64,000 nucleotides of DNA from NCBI GenBank assembly GCA_032719365.1, contig CM064867.1, positions 71,298,136 to 71,362,135 of the forward strand, read 5' to 3'. This DNA is from Prinsepia uniflora (Eukaryota; Streptophyta; Magnoliopsida; Rosales; Rosaceae). Shown here piece by piece: positions 35,422 through 48,427 of the stretch (within the stretch, counting starts at the first letter, position 1; each line of letters opens with the position of its first letter). The notes below the pieces were generated by a model. It was given only the letters and a program-made list of their open reading frames with translations. It was not told the origin of the DNA and made no database searches. The position numbers and the translations under genes were made by a program.

Positions 35422-37912
35422 TGACACGACCCATCCCCCACTCCCCTGGATTAAGGGATGTGCCATGCTCCCGCTTAACCCATGTGCGACATGAAGGCTA
35501 AACACCCATCTAACCTCCATGTAACCAGTAAGCCAGACAAGGGATTTCAAGTCAGTGCTCCAAAATTAACTTCCGGCTTCCCAGAGTGTGTAGTAACCAT
35601 CGTGGATCATGTGCGATGTCTCAGTCTCACCAACAACAGCCAACACCGTATCAACCTGGAGGGCATCGAAAAATAGAAAAGACTCTGAGTGGACAAAAAT
35701 AAATAATAAGTTCAGAAAACATTTTATAAGAAACGACATTTATGCCCTCCATGTAAAACCAATGCATGCATGCGAAGACCATTTCATTTGCATGATACGA
35801 AAACCGTTTATGAAAACCAGAAAGCATTTCCTTTTCTCAAATCTCGGGCTTTAGTCCAAAACCATAAAGCAAAACCAAAGTACGGGAACTCATCCCAAAA
35901 CATTTGAAAACCATATGAAAACTATCATTAGCAATCCAAAACACACATCAAAACACATTTCATCCAATCGAACCTGCTGGACATCAACGAGTCTTTAAAC
36001 TCAATATCAATCCAAGTCTTTAAACTCAACAGGCCTTCCCGGGTAATCAACGAGTTTTTAAACTCAATCTTTAAACTCAATAACAGGCTTCAGGGGAAAT
36101 CAATAACCGAGTTTTTCAACTCACGAGTCTTTAAACTCAAATCACATATAGGGCCCTCCCCCGTCACATCAATCACCGGGTGTTTAAAGCCAAAACCAGA
36201 TCCAGTAAATCCAATTCAAAAACCATTTTAAAATCATTTATCAAAATCTAGAAATCCACTTTATCACTTTCAAATCCATTTACTGAAATCATGTTTATAA
36301 ACTGAGCCTCAAGCCCGAATTAACTTTTCAAATCCATTTATAAATCTTTGAAATCAAATCATATTTCAAATCCCGAAATCATATCATCGAAACCGTTATC
36401 AAATCATAGCACAAAAGCATAATCTCGTAATACGTATAAATACGTAAAATATCTCAAAATATGTGCAAATCATAAATCATAGATATCACATAATCATATA
36501 AATCACATATAAAAAACATATAAAACATTTATGCATGCATCATAATTTAGAAAACAAAGTCCACTCACAGACCGTCCTCGTTGTCGCTTTGATACGCGTG
36601 CAATAAGCCGTTCCTGGCTAATCCACTATCACCAAACTTCTCGAACCTCTCCAAATCACATTCTAAGGTCACTAACACTTCCAAGAACCTTCCATGAAAT
36701 CCCTGTAATTTTCCCTAATTTTTAAACTCAATCCTAAACCTTCAGACATCCCGAATCGTATCTAAACGATGTCCGATCGACTCGAAACCAGTCCCATAAT
36801 GTTCGTTACATCGAATAGATTAAAAGTTATGTTGACAACTTCCCCAAAAGATGTGCCACGCGCCCCCACGTACCGCCCAAAGGGGCTGCGCGTGGCCTTC
36901 ACGCACCACACTGTTCATCATCCCCTACCTCGGGTGAACCCGATCTAGACTGGTTCAGACCGGTTCTCTGTAACCCGGTCCAACCCAAACCGAAGTTCTC
37001 GATTTTTCTCCATTTTTGATCCGTTTTCCATCCTATTTCCTCCTAAATCTTCGTCTAACTATTTTCTATCCATCCATGACTTCAAAACACGAAAACTAAC
37101 TCTAGATCATACCTTCTAATTCGAAGAACATACGGCCTTCCTTCGACCTCTATCTCTTGCCACCACAGACCGCCTCTGGTCATGAAATCGGTCCCAATCA
37201 ACTCCTGGTAACTTTCAAATGCTCACCCAATTAACCAATTCATTCATCAATCACCAAATCAAGATTCACCATTTTTGAACCAATACAGAACATTCACGGG
37301 TCTTACCTCCTCTCGCCGTCGTGGGCTACCGCCGTGGCCACTACCATCATCTACTCGACTCCCTTTCCAACTTTCATTCATCTTCTTTTCTCGTTTTCTT
37401 TCACAAGCAAAGAATGAAAAAGGATTTGTGAAGACCTGGGTTCACAGGTCCTCACTTGCACACACGAACACTCTCTGTTTTCTTCCCAAAACTGTGCATT
37501 CCTTTTTGAACAAATGTGAAGTGGCGAGGGAGCTTCCGCAGACGTCTAGAGAGGGGACAAGTGTCCCAAAATCACTGGGCACAAATCCCAATGCAAAGGA
37601 AAAGACTAGAATGCCCTTTGCACCAAATTACCAAAATACGCCTACATTTTCTGAACGTCATAACTTCCTCGTCGAATGTCGGAATCGGACGTGCCGCCTG
37701 TCTACGGACTCGTGACGTCCCAAACTACGTGACAGTCATCAGTCAAAGTCCGTTTGACCGCTCAAATCGAAAGTCAACAAATTACCCAATACCTAAGGTA
37801 AAACCGTCATTTCGCACCGTCCGTCCGCATTTACTCAACTAATCACCGATTAATCTCACTAATCCATCATTAATCACTAATCTAATCTATAAATTTGGGA
37901 TGGGTCATTACA
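35422..37912 (-). mobile_element. 5' LTR of the non-autonomous element, 2491 bp
   Basis: TGACACGACCC at 35422 to GGGATGGGTCATTACA at 37912. It contains the arms CTCTGAGTGGAC (about 35685) and GTCCACTCACAG (about 36560), ATGCATGCAT at about 35762 and 36531, and a GAGTCTTTAAACTC array at 35985-36190. It is the intact reference for the deleted 3' LTR at 23531-25379. The 146- and 135-codon ORFs in the two copies (37275-37715, 24491-24898) are not equivalent in length or end, so they are not genes. Confidence 0.9.
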
Positions 37913-37949
37913 TACAATTTATTTTTAAAATGTTGGAAGTATGAAAAAT

Positions 37950-40900
37950 TGGCAAGATCCCTCCCGAATTTTCACTCGGAACTCCTGAGAATCCCTGCTC
38001 CTATTTAACAACCTCGAAAAAACTTAAAACCTTCTAGGAATACCCTTATGCTACTGACCAAACCTTACTCAAATTCTACCATAAATTCGGCAAAATCTCC
38101 CATGTAAGCGAATTAAACTGTCTTCCACTTTTCTTATGAAATATTCAATACCAAATATAAACCTAAATAGTCTAGTAAAAACCATTATCTACCCCAATTC
38201 TGAACTCAAACTACCAGGCCCTGGAAGTACGTTACAATGAAGCCCCGGAACTCAAACTACGATATTTTTTTTTAGTTCAATGAAAAAAAAGAAGAAACAA
38301 TAGTTCCCTTTTTTCTAAATTGAATCCATGCACATGTCATCGTAATATATATATACACGCACACACACATAAAACCTACTAGTGTGCCCTGCATTTACCT
38401 AGGTGGAACCCACTTCACATCCACTGGTATCTATCATCTTAATGACCTGGGCGAAGCTGATATCCCTGGTGGTAGTCCTAATGTCGTAGACGAAGTCAAT
38501 ATTTTGGATTATAGCCTAACATTCTAGCCGAAGCCAATATACCGAGCAATAGCTTGACAACCCAGTTGTAGTCGTGATCACGAGCCTTAACTTAATATTC
38601 TGGCAATAGCCAGCATCTCAAGTCGTATAAAGATAAATCAGGTCTTCATCAAATATGCTGGGTAGTCCAACACGGGGATATGCCCTCCTAATCACTACCA
38701 AAATTACCTCAAAGCAATGGAAAGGAAAATAAGAGATCCAATATAGGGACCTACTCGTCATACAAGCATATATGAAGGTAACCTTAAAGATATGCGTCTG
38801 AAATCCTATGCGCTTAGATAACCTTAACGAATACCCAGAACCAGAAATTCCATCAAACTTGTAACCTCAGGTCATCACCTAATACTCATGCCAAAGTTGT
38901 AACCTCAATAAGAACATGATGGAAAATCCCTTAACGTCCTATGTCCTAGAAATTCCATGCCCCACATGTTCGATGATGCCTCGAAGATATGTGGAGAAAA
39001 TCCATCAAACTTGGCGGAAGCCAAAACCATCAAAAAACCCAATAGCCATAAAACTGAAATATATAAATCCAATTAACCCAACATTCAATAACTCAGACTT
39101 ACACACATGATAGGTTTCAAAGTTATTCTCAAACCATTATCAAATTTTATCCTCGATATAAGGAAATCGTTAGAAAAACTATTCTTAATTACCAAGACTC
39201 ATTAAATAAATAAGCATTGAGAATAATTATTGTTAATTTCTAGAATTCACATTAATGAGGAATTATGTAAAACATATACTTACACATTCCTTATGTTCTA
39301 GAAACCAAAGTCCACTCACATTTAGCTCCAAACGAATTCAATTCCAAGCTAATTGCTCCTCCATGATCTTCGAACTCTCCAAGCCTAACAAAAAAAAAAC
39401 ACTTAGGGATTACTAAACGACAATTACCGACCCCAAAAACACACTGAAAGGTTTGTAATGTTGAAGGCATGAGAACAAGAATCGCTGAGACCAAAGAAAG
39501 TACCCCCACACGTCCGTGGAGGGACAGTGGCCAGTCCCCTTACGTGATTGTGTGTTTCAGTCACCTTCATGCTCTCACTAACGTCGACCCAGAAACCTTC
39601 ATAACCACCTGAGTTTTAAATCTTGATATCTCCCTCATTTGTTAGTCAAATTTGATACTATAATAGTCAAATATATGTACCTTGAGCCAAGGAATCAACA
39701 CCTAAAGTGAAAACTAAGATCATGTACTAGAAGTGTCTGAAAAATGGCTAAAGTTTTTTTTGGAGGATATGGTTGTGCCCTTGGGGAAGAAAAGAAGATG
39801 ATAATGTCCTTGGTTTGGTCTAAAGGCAAAAAAATTTGGGTATCTCCCTTTGACAAGACACATCTGAAAATTACTTTGATAATCGAGTAAGGTCCTGCTT
39901 CCATATGGCAATTCAACCAATGATCTTGAATTACCCTTAGGACTTTAAACATACAACGAGAGACTTGTCAGACAAGGGATAAACACCGACCATCTCGGGA
40001 ACATCATCTTGTTATATGAACCAAACATATTTTGTCCTCTTAGGGTCACCGCCCACAACAGCCTACTGACCCCAAATGAATAGTGGAACTTGATATCTTG
40101 GCTCTTTCCAATCCATGAATCGATATCTTAACTCTTTCGAGTCATGATACCCTAATCATATAAGAAATCCATATCCAAACTCTCGAAGCCTCATCAGATC
40201 CATATGCATACCATCACTTTAGACAGACAAAAATATCCCTAAACAATGTAATTGAGTTGAAAATAGTACTATTGAGTATGTAACATCGAAAATAGTAAAA
40301 CACCACTAGAACTGGAGAAAAGACTCCACAAGCCAGTGGATAGCCGAAAACCTTCCCCACGAGCTTGCAGCTGGGATTGCAGGCGGTACTCGCTTGCTAC
40401 CTCCAGCCAGGTCGACTTGGTTCTCTACAATCAAGCCCTGACCAGAGTATCCCAAACCGGTCTTATTTATCTAGTTTTTCACCAAATTGAACAATCTAAG
40501 CAGGAAAATTCATTTATTCAATCTCGAAAGTCCAAATACTTGGATTTTTTGGAATTTCAATTGGAAGTTTTGGGTGTTTATTTCCTTTCTGTTTTGGATG
40601 TTCTCGCGACCTCTAACCCTCTATAGTTTTGGTTGTGGAAATGAGGAGAAGCTGATCCTAAGGCTTGTTCCTTGAGTTTATGTCAATAAAAACATGCTAA
40701 GTTTAGGGGTGTACAGTTTCTCTTTCATTTTCCTCTGTATTTCCTAGAACCAGCACCAAAATTCCTTGATGCTCCACCGTTTACGGCCACCCCTCAAAGA
40801 TGGCATTGTCCCACCCACGACTTCTAGATGAACAAGCCCATGGCCCCTTATTTCTCCTCACTCCATCACCTCCAGTGATCATGGTGGAGGTTTCGTACCA

Positions 40901-40983
40901 CCTCTCATTTTCTGTTAAAAAATCAGCAGTATATAAGAGAGAGTGAGAGTGAGAGAGAGAGTGAGAGTGAGAGAAAGAGAGAG

Positions 40984-41027
<44 letters not shown>

Positions 41028-41043
41028 TGAGAGAAAGAGAGAG

Positions 41044-41087
<44 letters not shown>

Positions 41088-41440
41088 CGGTGAAACACGC
41101 CTTACCCTTCCCCATGGTGACACTTGTCACCCATTTAAGTACCACATGTTGACTCATATGAAACAGTTACATAGAAATTACTAAAATGCCCTTAGTTTTC
41201 AAATTTACCAAAATGCCTTATACATTTGGACCCGTAATTTTTTCATATGATCTCTGTTTTCCGCAGGCCGCTTATTTACGAACTCATGAGTTTGAGACGC
41301 ATGCAACAATCCAATCGAAACTTTCGAGAAATTCCCCAAGTTCAAATTGACTTTTGAACCTTAGATTAATACAAGGTTAAATATGTCCATTTCCAATTTA
41401 TTTGCCAAAATTTCCATAATTCTTGGGACAGATCATTACA
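37950..41440 (-). mobile_element. Old diverged LTR, about 3.5 kb
   Basis: A decayed start (TGGCAAGATCCCTCCC at 37950) and terminus (GGGACAGATCATTACA at 41440) frame AT-rich sequence with LTR words: AAAGTCCACTCACA at 39308, GGTGACACTTGTCACCCAT at 41116, and AAATTACCAAAATGCC near 41205. 38430-38610 repeats GAAGCCAATAT-like words. Ends were set by analogy with younger LTRs, and no target duplication was found. No coding sequence was recognised, including 40336-40626. Confidence 0.55.
40936..41088. repeat. Duplicated compound microsatellite (AG)n(TA)n
   Basis: Alternating AG and TA runs arranged as two tandem copies of about 61 bp (GAGTGAGAGAAAGAGAGAGA then TA repeats then AG repeats). Short ORFs here translate to SLSLSLYIYIY and are artefacts of the repeat. 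Confidence 0.92.
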
Positions 41441-42472
41441 CCATTGGTAAAGAGAAAACTCGTAAGTTCAGACCTACGCAATGGTATAAGAAAAACTTTC
41501 GAAAGTTTCTCCAAACAAAAAGTGACTTCTGACCCCTACAAAATATGAGGTTAGAATCATCATTTCTCTACTAATTTTTCGAATTCACTTAAATTGACAT
41601 TACAAAATAATGTCAAAATAACATACAAATATTGTTGGTTTGAATAATAACTGAAATGAACATGATGTTGGAGGTCTATAGAGGCAGTGTTGGTGGTGGT
41701 AGTTGTTGTATCAATAGTTTTTGAGGTAAAGGTAGGAATGAATGGCTCGTCATGATGGCTGTCACAATGAAGGTTTAGGTCAAGGTAGGAATAAAGGACA
41801 ATTTGTGGTGGTGGAGTTGGAAGTAGGTGTGGTTGAAGTACTAGTGGAAATGAAGGTATGTGTGGAAGGCGCTGTGGTGATGGTAGGGGTAGATATAGTG
41901 GTGGCATGTGGTTATGGTGATAAAGGTAGAGGTAGCGAAGGTGGTGGTTCGGGAGTTAGAGGAGGTGAAAGTGAAGGTGATGGTAGGGGTAGAGGATATG
42001 GTGATGGTGTTAAAAGAGGAGGTGGTGGAGGTAGGGGTGGTGGTATTGTGGAGTTAGTTTAGGCTTGAGGTGGTGGTTTGTTCCACGGAAGAAAATAAAC
42101 TAAAAAAGCACAAAGAAAAAGTAAACGATAAAAATAACTTTGAAAAAGAACATGTAGCTTTTTAATATCTTTTCTTTATCAAACAATTGTGTATTGCTTC
42201 ATTTTAAATTGAAGTAAATCAAGCAGCTTCTTAATAAAATTAAAAAACTGAGCCAATGTGAATGATTTATTATGTAAGTCGAACTTGGTCTTTACGGAGG
42301 GCAAATGCAACAACAACTACAAAACTCGTATATCTAAATTATGTTGATTAGTTACTAGTACTTACGGTATATTGATATTCATACCCACTTTAATGTTTGG
42401 GTTTGACTTTGATAAAAATTAAAGTCAATTACCTAATTCATATATTGATATTCATACCCACTAGTCTTACCT
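41441..42472. other. Spacer with GGT-rich tract and FRS upstream region
   Basis: 41660-42060 is a purine- and GGT-rich tract (GGTGGTGGT, AGGTAGGGGT words). ORFs run through it on both strands but are low-complexity and not recognised. At about 42368 and 42441 the 20-mer ATATTGATATTCATACCCAC occurs twice, 73 bp apart, just upstream of the FRS TATA box. Confidence 0.5.
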
Positions 42473-42480
42473 TATATAAG
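42473..42480 (+). promoter_or_regulatory. Candidate TATA box of the FRS gene
   Basis: TATATAAG, 219 bp before the start codon, with AT-rich sequence upstream. A transcription start near 42505 would give a 5' UTR of about 190 bp. Inferred from sequence only. Confidence 0.5.
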
Positions 42481-42698
42481 ACTAGGATTTTGACTTAATA
42501 ATTTATTCAGGCCCTAATTTGACATAAATATAGAAAGTCGGGGACCGAAAAAAAAAACAGCCACAGCTTTCGCATTTGAAAATAGCATAGAAATGAAGGA
42601 CTTAAATCCAGGAATTAAAAATACCGGTCCCAGCTAAGGGCAAAACTAGCGTCACACAAGTTTGACAGAAGCCGTGCTCAAAGCTCTCCTCCAAAACC

Positions 42699-45600
42699 AT
42701 GACCGACGATGGCGCGGTTTCTCCGAGCGACCAGGCCTTATCAGCAAGCTCTAACTTCCAAATAACTGTAAGTAGTCACCTAGTTTCTGTTTGTAAATCT
42801 TCTTAGAATCCTCTCACTTTGTGTTTGATTCCGGAGAAAATTTGGGTTAAGAAAGGAAATTAGAAACGAAAGGTGGGTCATTTTCTAAATTTTTCCTTCA
42901 GGAACATTTAGATTCAAAATTTGAAAATTGGGGAATAGGATTGGGAAGTAAGATACCGGAAAGAAGTATGCTTGCTTGAATTGGGTTATCAGAAAGGGAA
43001 AAAAAAGTTGGAACTTCACAATTGGCAACCAAATTGAAGAACTGAGTTTCTTTCTGACTAATTGTGAAATTTAGAAAAAGGCAAGAACTTTACATGAGCA
43101 CACTCAGGTTTGTCTTTCAATGAAAGGGCAGAGAAGAATGGTGAACGGAGAAAAATGATGGTTATTAGAATACTAGGCAAACAATTATTTATCAGTACAT
43201 TACAACAACCAGAAAAAGAATACTTAAGAGCTTTGGGTAAAACAGATAAGTTTCGTTTGGTCGGATAGAGAGGGTAAGTACTGAGAAGTTGAGCTAAATT
43301 TATGAGAAGCTAGATAAAAAATATAAGGTGAATAAGATTTAGAGTGTGCTGCTACTGTGCAATAATTAAATGCCTAATTTTTTGAACAAAAGAACGGCCA
43401 GAAAGCAATATTTAAGGGAGTTTTTGATACATCATAAAAGCATCAAAGTTTCGCGTATGTTCTGTATGTGCATATAGAGAGAGGGGCAACTGAGACTTTT
43501 CTGTCACTTTGCAAAGTGAAAATGGCAGTCATGTACATGTTTGGTTGTCAAATGAGTATCTCTTTAGGAATCTAATTACTTGTTTACTATTTCAGATAGA
43601 AGAAGGTTCACAAAGCAGTGAGCAACTTCTGGAAAATGAAAACAACGACCTTGAAAATGACTGTGAGCAATTGTTTGAGATTGAAGATAATGAGCTTGAA
43701 AGTGAAAGAGTTGACACAAGTGATCCATTATTTGACATTGAAAGCAACAGCCAAGAAAAAAGCGGAGGTGATATAAATAAACAGAGATTTGAATTTGAAG
43801 GCAATGACCATGAAATCAACAGGGGTGACATAGCAATCATTGAAGATGAGAATGGCAGATCTCAAGTAAAGGACTACCCGCCACCGGTTGTGGGTTTGGA
43901 GTTTGATTCATATGATGATGCTTACAATTATTATAATTTCTATGCTAAAGAACTTGGGTTTGCTATCAGGGTGAAATCGTCGTGGACAAAACGTAACAGC
44001 AAAGAGAAGCGTGGTGCAGTACTCTGCTGCAACTGCGAGGGTTTTAAAACAATTAAAGAAGCAAACAGTCGCAAGAAAGAAACCAGAACAGGCTGTCTAG
44101 CAATGATAAGGTTGAGATTAGTTGAATCTAACAGATGGAGGGTGGATGAGGTCAAGCTTGAACACAACCATTTATTTGATCCTGAAAGAGCTCAGAACTC
44201 CAAGTCACACAAGACGATGGACTCAGGGGCTAAAAGAAAGATGGAGCCGACCCTTGATGTTGAAGTACGAACGATCAAGTTATATCGGACACCTGCTGTA
44301 GATGCACTTGGTTATGGAAGCTCAAACCCCAATGAAGCAGAAACTAACTACCATGTTGATCGGTCCAAGCGATTGAAACTCAAAAAAGGAGATGCAGGCG
44401 CCCTTTATAATTATTTTCGTCGAGTTCAACTAACCGATCCTAGTTTTTTCTATGTGATGGATCTTAATGATGAAGGTTATTTGAGGAATGCATTTTGGAT
44501 CGATTCCAGGTCTAGGGCTGCATACAATTACTTTGGTGATGTGGTTTCAATTGACACTACATGCTTGTCGAACAGTTATGAGATTCCACTTGTTGCTTTT
44601 GTTGGAGTAAATCACCATGGTCAAACTATCTTGCTTGGTTGTGGTTTGTTAGCTGATGAGACTCCAGAAACATATATATGGTTATTTAGGGCATGGCTTA
44701 CATGTATGTCTGGTCGTCCTCCACAAACTTTTATTACAAACCAGTGCAAGGCCATGCAAAGTGCTATTGCTGAGGTATTTCCCAGGGCTCATCATCGTCT
44801 TTGTTCTTCACATTCCGTGCAAAGTATTCTTGAGAATATGGGAGGATTACAAGATTATGAGGCATTTCAGATGATTTTGAGTAGGACTGTATTTGATTCA
44901 ATGAAAGTAGATGAGTTTGAATTGGCTTGGGAAGATATGGTTCAGAGATATGGAATTAGGGATCATGAGTTTATTCGAACTTTCTATGAAGATCGTGAGC
45001 GGTGGGTTCCAGTTTACTCGAAAGATGCCTTTTTCGCTGTAATGCCCAATTTTCAAGATGGTGAGTCCTTGAACCCATTTTTCGACGGTTATGTGCATCA
45101 ACAAACTTCACTGGAAGAGTTTCTTGGCGTATATGATGTAGTTTTAGAAAAGAAGCGGCAGAAAGAAGCTCATAATGATTTTGAGTCTAGAGATTTGAGT
45201 CCATTGCTAAGAACAAGATGTTATTACGAGCTGCAGCTCTCTAAGTTTTACACAAAAGACGTATTCAGAAAATTTCAAGATGAGGTTGTGATGATGTCTT
45301 CTTGTTTTAGCATAACTCAAGTTCACACACATGGACCAATTGTGACATACATGGTCAAAGAACGTGAAGGGGAGGAAATTCTGAGGGGTATTCGGAACTT
45401 TGAAGTTATGCATGACAAAGCAGGAGCAGAAGTTCGTTGTACCTGTGGTTGCTTTAATTTAAATGGATATCTATGTCGACATGCCTTATGTATCCTTAAC
45501 TATAATGGTGTGGAAGAAATCCCATTTCAGTATATCTTGTCGAGATGGAGGAAAGACTTTAAGCGGATGTATATACCCGATCTTGGGAGCAATAATGTTG

Positions 45601-45758
45601 ATATCACGAATCCAGTTCAGTGGTTTGATCATTTGTATAGAAGAGCGATGCAAGTTGTTCAGGAAGGGATGCTATCTCAGGATCACTATATGGTGGCTTG
45701 GCAGGCCTTTAAAGAGTCTTTGAATAAGGTTCGTCTTGTAGCAGATAAGCCTGTCTAG
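42699..45758 (+). CDS. FAR1-RELATED SEQUENCE (FRS) transcription factor, two exons
   Basis: The only intact gene. Exon 1 is 42699-42767 (23 codons, MTDDGAVSPSDQALSASS...). Intron 42768-43595 has GTAAGT and TTTCAG ends. Exon 2 is 43596-45758, giving 743 residues, a usual FRS size. Domains: acidic N terminus (24-115); FAR1 zinc-finger DNA-binding domain about 121-222 (VGLEFDSYDDAYNYYNFYA, VLCCNC, TGC, EHNH); basic NLS-like KRLKLKK about 281-287; MULE-derived domain from about 290 with first acid in VSIDTT (D343); SWIM finger CTC-x9-CRH at 638-652. The second catalytic site reads TNQCKAM instead of TDQCKAM (N405), fitting loss of transposition. FRS proteins are nuclear regulators in light, flowering and stress pathways; RTIKLYRTP suggests the FRS6/7/8/12 group, which is inference. 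An in-frame ATG at 43509 lies in the intron. The first ATG has A at -3. Confidence 0.9.
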
Positions 45759-46560
45759 GCAGAATAACAATATGTATCTGATCCTTTCGAAGGTTCTTGC
45801 TGGAGAGATGGTCTGCTGGTAGAAATCAATATATGAGAAAATGACTGAAAAAGAAAGACTGGCGACCTTCAGGATGAATTGAAGGGTAGCCTAAAAAAAA
45901 ACAAGTGAATATCAAGAATTCAAAGAAAAGGATCTCTTAGAGGTAATTATGAAGATAATACACTCTTAGAAGCAAATAAGATTCAAGCTAGTTGTTGACG
46001 ATCGAGTAGTAAATGGTCATCCCTGTCGTTGGAGCTTTACAAGATTAAATTATCGACCTACCTAAATTTATTTTAGAAATATTTGGGATCAATAATTAGA
46101 ACTTCGGACAGGGACGCTAAATACACTTTCTCTTGGACAATGAAAGAGATTACTTGTTTCTGGCAATAATGTTGAAGCTAGAGTCTGTCTCTCTCACTCA
46201 CACACACGTAATGCTTTTTCTCATCTCTCTCTCTCATCAAGAGGAAGAAGATTATGGTCTGAAGCCCCCTATCTATATTGGACAAGGAACTACATTGGGG
46301 CTCTTGTTTCTTTTTTCCCCATTTTTCTTTTGCCTTTTTATACATTAAGTCTTATGTTAATCCTGTGATTTTTTATTTTATTTAGATTTTTACAATTTAA
46401 GCCCTTGACCTTGCTTCTGTTGCTCTTACGATTGTTCCTTTTCTGCATATTAAGCCTTGTGTTGATGTTTTGGCATGTGGTTTTCACATAATTTGCTGTA
46501 ATCAGCTTGGCTCCCAGGGCTTGTTTTTGTTGGTATAAATGTACATAGATTTACTGAGTT
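45759..46560 (+). other. FRS 3' UTR and downstream flank
   Basis: Non-coding, AT-rich. It includes a CT-rich patch at 46185-46240 and TTGGTATAAATGTACATAG near 46532 as a possible polyadenylation region. The exact transcript end cannot be set from sequence. Confidence 0.4.
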
Positions 46561-47350
46561 TACATGAAGTTGTCTACGACTTCTTTCCAATTCCATTTGA
46601 GTCTTGTTCTTCGTTTGTAATTGGGTGGGGCTGTTTAGAGTCTAGAAAATAAGGAAAGGATCCCTTTCCGTGGTAATTCTTCTGATCATCCTGATGATGG
46701 TAACCGTCATGCTTTTTTCTATTGTTGAGAAGAATCTTGAACAAATGGCTGAACATAATAACTCAGTATATCGTCCCGATGATCCTGTCAGTGTGTATAA
46801 TTGAAACTTGAGCATAAAAACTACTGGTTAATTTTGTAAATTATGCGTAGGTTGCTTACCATGTGTCAAAACTGCAGGCGTTTTTGAGCATGCAAGATGG
46901 AAATTGCCATTGAACAGTATGCACCAAGTGCACAATATTTGTAGGTTATACCTTTCATTGTTCTTTCTTAGGTTATTTTGGAAGTGGATCAACCCTTACC
47001 TATCATAATCCTTACTCATTTTACCTATCCAAAGTCATTGCTTAACCTAGCCCCAAGGGCTTAGACATTTGTTTCAAGCTACTTGAATCGATATTTGTCA
47101 GCTTTTTTCATTTGAAGATTGTTTGGTCATTTAGCATCCAGCTCTCTTCGATTATTGCCGATTCAGTTATCAAGAGTGGTCATCACTCTCCTTGGAGCAT
47201 TTTCAGTAAGATTGATTATATTATGTATACGACATCTCTCAAAGTATTTTGATAAGAATATCACTAAATCAGTAATACTAATCTCACTCGGAATATCAGA
47301 GATCTCTTACTACATATAAATAAAGGACTCAATCGTATGAATATGTAAAA
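46561..47350. other. AT-rich spacer, nothing recognised
   Basis: No gene, RNA or element could be assigned. From 47246 a degenerate unit TAAGAATATCACTAAATCAG begins, repeated at about 47560 and 47610 on the far side of the plastid-derived insert. Confidence 0.4.
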
Positions 47351-47542
47351 TACAGGATTTCCAATCCTAGCAAGAAAAGGAGGGAAACAGATACTCAATT
47401 TAAAGTGAGTAAACAGAATTTCATACTCAATCTCATAGATACATATAGAATTCTATGGAAAGCCGTATTCGATGAAAATCGTATGTACAGCTTGGAGGGA
47501 GATCTTTCATATCTTTCGAGATCCACCCTACAATATGGGGTC
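47351..47542 (+). pseudogene. rps12: Plastid-derived fragment: rps12 intron end and exon 3 start
   Basis: The sequence AAAGCCGTATTCGATGAAAA and then CGTATGTACAGCTTGGAGGG is group II intron domain V. It is followed by CTTTCGAGATCCACCC and TATGGGGTC, the start of the last rps12 exon (YGVKKPK in plastids). The upstream CCAATCCTAGCAAGAAAAGG also belongs to this intron. The copy stops after TATGGGGTC, so it is a nuclear plastid DNA insertion, not a gene. The assignment rests on recalled plastid sequence. Confidence 0.8.
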
Positions 47543-48427
47543 CTCCCTACATATAAATAAGAATATTGCTAAACGAGTAATACTAATCTCTAACTTCATA
47601 TTAATAAGAATATTATTAAACCAATAATAGTAACATATCTTTAATGTGGTCAATACCGCATATGCTTGCAAAATTGGGAATTAGCAGCCAAGAATCCAAC
47701 ACACGTTAGTAGCTTTTCCCTGAATATTGGAACTCAACAGGGTGCTTGTTCGGTACGTAGACAAGAACTAAAAATCCTTCACATGCTCGATATAGTTTCG
47801 GGTTAAATTTGATAGACGAACTCCATTGTCGATAGAATCACTATTCATCAGCCAAAACTCCTTTAAGGTGTGAGGGGAACATTTGGTGTGAGGGGAACAT
47901 TTGGTGAGCAAAAAAATAGTTTTCATTTGTTTGAGAAACTAAGTTAGAATTTGGTAAATTTTCAGAGAAAAATCTGGGGGAATTGAGAATCTCAAATGAT
48001 GAGTTGAAATTCTGTCTCAAATGATAGAATTTTTCAAATGATGAGTTGAAACAAGTGAAATTGTAATTTTTATGATTTTTAAAATTGATATTCAAATACC
48101 AAAATTTACAAATCAAGAAATTGTAAATACAAAATTGCAAATTATGAAATTTGTAAATTCTCATTAAACCATAAATCTTTCATCTAAACTCACTCTAAAT
48201 GTTAAGCAGCTTCCCGCTAAATATGGAGATCAACTCTACATCCCACAAATTGGAACTCATGGTCCTCCTTCGACATTGATAACTATCACCATGAATTATC
48301 ATGGTATTGTACATCGTCTCTGCCACAGTTGCATCACCGCTCATAGTGGTAGATCTCACGGGTTAGGGAAGGTCATCGCATGAATACAATTGCAAGGGGG
48401 AGAATATTTATATGTATATTTAATATT
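47543..48427. other. AT-rich spacer with an 18-bp tandem duplication
   Basis: GGTGTGAGGGGAACATTT is repeated head to tail at about 47867-47902. 47940-48170 is AT-rich with repeated TCAAATGATGAGTTGAAA. No coding sequence was recognised. Confidence 0.5.

Noticed and set aside
37275..37715. 146-codon ORF shared in part with 24491-25182
   Set aside because: The two LTR copies break and shift the frame differently, showing no protein-level constraint.
40781..41157. Serine/leucine/tyrosine-isoleucine repeat ORFs on the minus strand
   Set aside because: Direct translation of AG and TA microsatellites in three overlapping frames.
41742..42062. Glycine/valine-rich ORF in the GGT tract
   Set aside because: Low-complexity sequence is open in several frames on both strands, with no start context or domain to favour one.
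43509..43595. Start of the FRS protein at the ATG at 43509
   Set aside because: The stretch ends in TTTACTATTTCAG, a good splice acceptor. An upstream exon at 42699-42767 joins in phase through a GTAAGT donor.
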